Of a stretch of 10,333 bases of DNA, positions 7,411 to 10,333 are shown in pieces. The position numbers and the translations under genes were made by a program. Each line of letters starts with the position of its first letter. The first letter of the stretch is position 1. The notes beneath the pieces were generated by a model. The model ran no database searches. It was given only the letters and a program-made list of their open reading frames with translations, and had not been told where the DNA came from. The DNA is from Desulfobacteraceae bacterium (GTDB lineage: Bacteria; Desulfobacterota; Desulfobacteria; Desulfobacterales; ETH-SRB1), in NCBI GenBank assembly GCA_013202725.1, contig JABMRH010000293.1, positions 1 to 10,333 of the forward strand, written 5' to 3'.

Positions 7411-7910
7411 TCTTTCGCAATCCTTTCCATAAGAGCGCTCACTTCCGGAACATTTGAGGATATAGTAAGCTTTCGTGACTCGTCATTTAATATCTCAAAA
7501 TGTATAGTCAAATATTCGGCCAAATATTCGGCCAAATATTCAGATAAAAAATCTTTACTTAGTTTGTCAGCCCATTCAACAGCTACTACGCCCCTGCCAT
7601 GAAGTATTTCATACAGCCCGATATCTTCGAAATCAACAGGGTCTTCTATTCGATAGAGATCGACATGGAACAGAGGATATCGGCCGGGATATTCATTTAT
7701 CAAAACATATGTAGGACTGGTTATATAGTAATCGTCCGGAACTCCAAGACCCACAGCCAAGCCCTGGACAAATGAAGTCTTCCCGCTTCCAAGATCACCG
7801 GTTAAGCATATAACTGTTCCGGCTGAAATCGATGTGCCTATCTTTCGTCCCAGCAACTGAGTTTCTTCAAGACAGCGAGTTATTACTTGAATCCCGGCAA
7901 AATGTGACAT
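7401..7910 (-). CDS. tsaE: tRNA threonylcarbamoyladenosine biosynthesis ATPase TsaE
   Basis: Small P-loop ATPase that works with TsaB and TsaD in forming N6-threonylcarbamoyladenosine at position 37 of ANN-decoding tRNAs. The 169 aa show Walker A GDLGSGKTSFVQG (38-50), SPTYVLINEY (65-74), HVDLYRI (82-88) and VEWADKL (111-117), all typical of the family. After the VEW motif the protein has an unusual EYLAEYLAEYLT segment (124-135) encoded by a 12-base tandem repeat, and a C-terminal tail that makes it somewhat longer than the E. coli protein. The ATG lies 3 bases after the nnr stop; its ribosome-binding site is weak, so translation is probably coupled to nnr. Its end overlaps the lysC start. 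Confidence 0.93.
   Translation of the reverse strand: MSHFAGIQVITRCLEETQLLGRKIGTSISAGTVICLTGDLGSGKTSFVQGLAVGLGVPDDYYITSPTYVLINEYPGRYPLFHVDLYRIEDPVDFEDIGLYEILHGRGVVAVEWADKLSKDFLSEYLAEYLAEYLTIHFEILNDESRKLTISSNVPEVSALMERIAKEWA
7509..7544 (-). repeat. 12-base in-frame tandem repeat within tsaE
   Basis: The unit CAAATATTCGGC (plus strand) occurs perfectly at 7509-7520 and 7521-7532, and again at 7533-7544 with three changes at its end. It encodes three consecutive Glu-Tyr-Leu-Ala/Thr units in TsaE. Because the unit is 12 bases, gain or loss of copies keeps the reading frame. Confidence 0.9.
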
Positions 7911-7913
7911 TTC

Positions 7914-9479
7914 TCAAAGCTCAGACTTCATCAGTCTGCCGATCTGCTCAGGTATGGCCATTATAACATCGGTTGCCAGAAAACCAAAAGGGCCGGTCTT
8001 ATCCGCTACGGCATCAGCGGCTGTTCCATGCAGGAATACGCCGGCATGTGCGGCCGTTTCAGGAGAATAACCCTGAGTCACAAGACCTGCTATCATTCCT
8101 GTCAGCACATCGCCCATTCCTCCGGATGCCATACCTGGATTGCCGGTAGGATTAATAAAAACTCCGCCATCCGGATGGGCTATTATTGTCCTCGCCCCTT
8201 TAAGAACCACATGGACATTGAATCTTTCCGCAAAATCCCTTGCGCAACCCACACGATCTTTCTGTATATTTTCGGCGCTTGAATCAATAAGTCTTGCCAT
8301 CTCTCCGGGATGGGGAGTCAATATAACCGGAACTTTCAAGTTTTGTAAAATCTTCGCGTGACCTGCCAGGCTGTTTATCCCATCGGCATCAATAACAATC
8401 GGCGCCGTGCTTTCCTGAATGACCCGACGGATAAGACTCTTTGTCTCAACAGCGCTTCCAAGGCCCGGCCCTATTGCAAGGCACCTTTTGCCTGAAAGCA
8501 GCTCCATAATGGCATTAAATGATGATTCACCCAGCATGCCCTCACCGGTTTCAGGAAGAGGAAAGGTCATTGCTTCAATACACTGGGATTCCAAAACAGG
8601 ATTTAAACTACTTGGGATTCCCAGGGTAACAAGCCCTGCTCCTGTTCGCATGGCAGACATGGCGGCCATTGCCGCAGCGCCGGTTTTCCCCGGCGATCCC
8701 GATATCAAGAGCAGATGACCTGTGTTGCCCTTATGTGCATCAGAGGGTCTTGGGGTTAGTTTTAAATAATCGCTGATCAAACTGGAAGTTAATAGATATT
8801 GCCTGGGCCCGACTTCTTCAGCAATATGGGGCGGTATTCCGATCTCCACTATTTCGAGATCCCCTGTATAATTTGCGCCGGGAAAGAGAATCTGCCCTAT
8901 CTTTGCAAATGCAAAGGTCGCAGTAGTATTTGCGCAAACACAAACTCCACACGGCTGACCCGTGTCTGAATCCAGGCCCGATGGTATGTCAACCGCAAAA
9001 ACCGGTTTGTTTAAGCTGTTGATAAACTCGATGATTTCTCTGAAATATCCCTTTACTTCTGATTTCAGCCCAGTCCCGAGTATGGCGTCAACCCATATCT
9101 CCTGGTGAACCATAGAAGTTCTATGCGTTGATAAAACCTTCCTGTCAGGAATTTCGATAACAGGTATACTTAAAGGGTCTAACAGCTTCAGGTTTGCGGC
9201 AGCATCACCTTTAATCGCATCTCTTTTTGACAGAAGATATACGGTCGCTTTAATGCCCTTTTGGACAAGATAACGGGCTATAACAAAACCGTCTCCACCG
9301 TTGTTGCCGCGCCCCGCCACAATACCGACCTTTTTATTTTTAAGTCCACCGAACTTTTCAAAAAGAATTTGTGTTGCGCCCCGGCCGGCATTCTCCATTA
9401 AAACCCTGCCGGGAATACCGAACGATTCAATGGTAAGCCGATCCATTTTCTGCATTTCACTGGCTGTTACAAGATACAT
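7914..9479 (-). CDS. nnr: Bifunctional NAD(P)H-hydrate epimerase / ADP-dependent NAD(P)H-hydrate dehydratase
   Basis: Repairs damaged (hydrated) NADH and NADPH. The N-terminal YjeF_N/NnrE domain (about 1-215) epimerises R- and S-NAD(P)HX, and the C-terminal ribokinase-like NnrD domain (about 230-515) dehydrates S-NAD(P)HX with ADP. Numbered from the chosen ATG, motifs are AGRGNNGGDGFVIARYL (55-71), VDAILGTGL (130-138) and VDIPSGLDSDTG (163-174) in the first domain. In the second they are GPGLGS (337-342), DADGIN (364-369), LTPHPGEM (387-394) and GNPGMASGGMGDVLTG (446-461). The 521 aa equal the usual fused length. The frame is open back to a TTG at 9485, but GGCAGG at 9486-9491 would then abut the start. 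It sits six bases before the ATG at 9479, so that ATG is preferred. It begins 11 bases after pdxJ; acpS, commonly found between them in related bacteria, is absent. Confidence 0.94.
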   Translation of the reverse strand: MYLVTASEMQKMDRLTIESFGIPGRVLMENAGRGATQILFEKFGGLKNKKVGIVAGRGNNGGDGFVIARYLVQKGIKATVYLLSKRDAIKGDAAANLKLLDPLSIPVIEIPDRKVLSTHRTSMVHQEIWVDAILGTGLKSEVKGYFREIIEFINSLNKPVFAVDIPSGLDSDTGQPCGVCVCANTTATFAFAKIGQILFPGANYTGDLEIVEIGIPPHIAEEVGPRQYLLTSSLISDYLKLTPRPSDAHKGNTGHLLLISGSPGKTGAAAMAAMSAMRTGAGLVTLGIPSSLNPVLESQCIEAMTFPLPETGEGMLGESSFNAIMELLSGKRCLAIGPGLGSAVETKSLIRRVIQESTAPIVIDADGINSLAGHAKILQNLKVPVILTPHPGEMARLIDSSAENIQKDRVGCARDFAERFNVHVVLKGARTIIAHPDGGVFINPTGNPGMASGGMGDVLTGMIAGLVTQGYSPETAAHAGVFLHGTAADAVADKTGPFGFLATDVIMAIPEQIGRLMKSEL

Positions 9480-9485
9480 AGTCAA

Positions 9486-9491
9486 CCTGCC
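9486..9491 (-). promoter_or_regulatory. Ribosome-binding site deciding the nnr start
   Basis: On the minus strand GGCAGG lies six bases before the ATG at 9477-9479 and directly against the upstream TTG at 9483-9485. The spacing favours the ATG. The site touches the pdxJ stop codon, consistent with coupled translation. Confidence 0.5.
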
Positions 9492-10210
9492 TATAATTCC
9501 TTTATCAACATAGCCATTTCCCTGACCGCTTGTTCCATTCCTACAAGAACCGCCCTTGAAACAATACTGTGACCGATGCTGAACTCGTCAATTTCTTTAA
9601 GACCCTTAAAAGCTTTTATGGTTTTATAGCAAATTCCATGACCGGCATTAACGCCGAGTTTAAGTCTATTAGACAGCTTTACTGCATCAACTATTTTAGA
9701 AAAGGCCTTTTCTTTTTTGGCGGCTGTTGTCGCGTCACAAAATGATCCTGTATGAATTTCAACCATATCGGCATTTATCTGGTAAGCCAACTTTATCTGG
9801 TCAGGATCCGGATCAATAAAGATACTGACAGGAATGCCGCTGTTTTGAAGTAAGGCAACCGTTTCAGAAACAACACTTTTGTGAACAATCAAATCAAGCC
9901 CCCCTTCGGTTGTCAGCTCCTCCCTTTTTTCAGGCACCAGTGTCACAAGATCAGGTTTTATATCAAGAGCAATCCCAACCATTTCAGAGCTCGAAGCCAT
10001 TTCCAGGATAAGCTTTGTCTGCACAACCTGTCGCAAAATTCTGACATCCCGATCCTGAATGTGGCGTCTATCCTCCCGAAGGTGAACCACAATACCATCT
10101 GCTCCCGCCAATTCAGCAAGCACTGCTGCTGCTACAGGCTCTGGATAATGGATCTTCCTGGCCTCCCTTAATGTTGCAATATGATCAACATTTACAGCTA
10201 ATCCAGCCAT
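9491..10210 (-). CDS. pdxJ: Pyridoxine 5'-phosphate synthase
   Basis: Cytoplasmic TIM-barrel enzyme that condenses 1-deoxy-D-xylulose 5-phosphate with 3-amino-2-oxopropyl phosphate to pyridoxine 5'-phosphate, the last ring-forming step of DXP-dependent vitamin B6 synthesis. Numbered from the chosen ATG (239 aa, standard length), it shows LAVNVDHIATLREAR (4-18), GIVVHLREDRRHI (39-51), LEMASSSEM (69-77), VEIHTG (150-155), LGVNAGHG (185-192) and EFSIGHSIV (about 210-218). His43, Glu70 and His191 correspond by motif to the catalytic residues of E. coli PdxJ. A TTG at 10216 opens the frame further, but AGGAGG at 10218-10223 is only one base from it and an ideal seven bases from the ATG at 10210. 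It is the first visible gene of the five-gene minus-strand run. Confidence 0.95.
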   Translation of the reverse strand: MAGLAVNVDHIATLREARKIHYPEPVAAAVLAELAGADGIVVHLREDRRHIQDRDVRILRQVVQTKLILEMASSSEMVGIALDIKPDLVTLVPEKREELTTEGGLDLIVHKSVVSETVALLQNSGIPVSIFIDPDPDQIKLAYQINADMVEIHTGSFCDATTAAKKEKAFSKIVDAVKLSNRLKLGVNAGHGICYKTIKAFKGLKEIDEFSIGHSIVSRAVLVGMEQAVREMAMLIKEL

Positions 10211-10217
10211 TAACAAG

Positions 10218-10223
10218 CCTCCT
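10218..10223 (-). promoter_or_regulatory. Ribosome-binding site deciding the pdxJ start
   Basis: A perfect AGGAGG on the minus strand lies seven bases upstream of the ATG at 10208-10210. The TTG at 10214-10216 would be one base from it, too close for initiation. Confidence 0.8.
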
Positions 10224-10273
10224 GCATATAAAAAGATTTGGTAACAATACCTTTTGATGAATTCGTAAAACAG

Positions 10274-10294
10274 GGATTAAGGATTAGGGATTAA
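10274..10294. repeat. Heptanucleotide tandem array, three units of GGATTAR
   Basis: Units GGATTAA (10274-10280), GGATTAG (10281-10287) and GGATTAA (10288-10294) are contiguous. The array lies in the noncoding leader upstream of pdxJ. Confidence 0.85.
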
Positions 10295-10300
10295 AGGGCC

Positions 10301-10328
10301 ACTTAACACCTAACACCTAACACCTAAC
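10301..10328. repeat. Heptanucleotide tandem array, four units of ACCTAAC
   Basis: One variant unit ACTTAAC (10301-10307) is followed by three perfect ACCTAAC units (10308-10328). It begins six bases after the GGATTAR array. Read on the minus strand it is a TTAGGTG-type heptamer, close to the TTAGGGA-type phase of the first array on the plus strand, so the two are imperfect inverted relatives. The window ends five bases later, so the array context is incomplete. Confidence 0.85.
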
Positions 10329-10333
10329 AGGCA

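Noticed and set aside
10211..10273. Promoter for pdxJ in the 63 bases before the heptamer arrays
   Set aside because: No pair of -35 and -10 hexamers with acceptable spacing reached more than a poor match; the operon may start further upstream, outside the window.
10274..10328. CRISPR array or telomere-like end
   Set aside because: The units are 7 bases with no spacers, far too short for CRISPR. The few imperfect copies in an apparently circular-chromosome context do not support a telomere.

Overview
The window looks like chromosomal DNA of a Gram-negative anaerobe, most probably a Desulfobacterota (deltaproteobacterial) sulfate reducer or close relative. This is inference. It rests on a di-heme (B-type) succinate:menaquinone oxidoreductase in the order sdhC-sdhA-sdhB, on the housekeeping order pdxJ / nnr / tsaE / lysC, and on Tol-Pal-type motor genes, which imply an outer membrane. 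Base composition is moderate and somewhat AT-leaning. No rRNA, tRNA, CRISPR array, transposase or phage gene was seen.

Layout: (1) 74-1242, minus strand: tolR and tolQ overlap by ATGA and are translationally coupled; the operon continues off the left edge. (2) 1243-1487: a divergent intergenic region holding a 59-base imperfect palindrome and candidate promoters facing both ways. (3) 1488-4813, plus strand: the sdhCAB operon for a membrane-bound succinate dehydrogenase/fumarate reductase with FAD, three Fe-S clusters and two hemes b. (4) 4837-10210, minus strand: a tight five-gene run transcribed pdxJ, nnr, tsaE, lysC, tviB-like. It covers vitamin B6 synthesis, NAD(P)H-hydrate repair, tRNA t6A modification, aspartate-family amino-acid entry and a UDP-sugar 6-dehydrogenase for surface polysaccharide. 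(5) 10211-10333: the leader of pdxJ, with two short heptanucleotide tandem arrays at the right edge.

The genes are mostly ordinary housekeeping functions and I do not see a new multi-gene system. The points worth a second look are smaller: a well-placed internal ribosome-binding site in lysC that predicts a separately made beta subunit; a 12-base in-frame tandem repeat in tsaE; the absence of acpS between pdxJ and nnr; a lone TviB/WbpO-type dehydrogenase at the end of a housekeeping operon; heptamer arrays upstream of pdxJ; and a palindrome between tolQ and sdhC. Three of the longest open frames begin at TTG codons (sdhC, nnr, pdxJ). In each case an internal ATG a few codons later fits better, and I used those ATGs.
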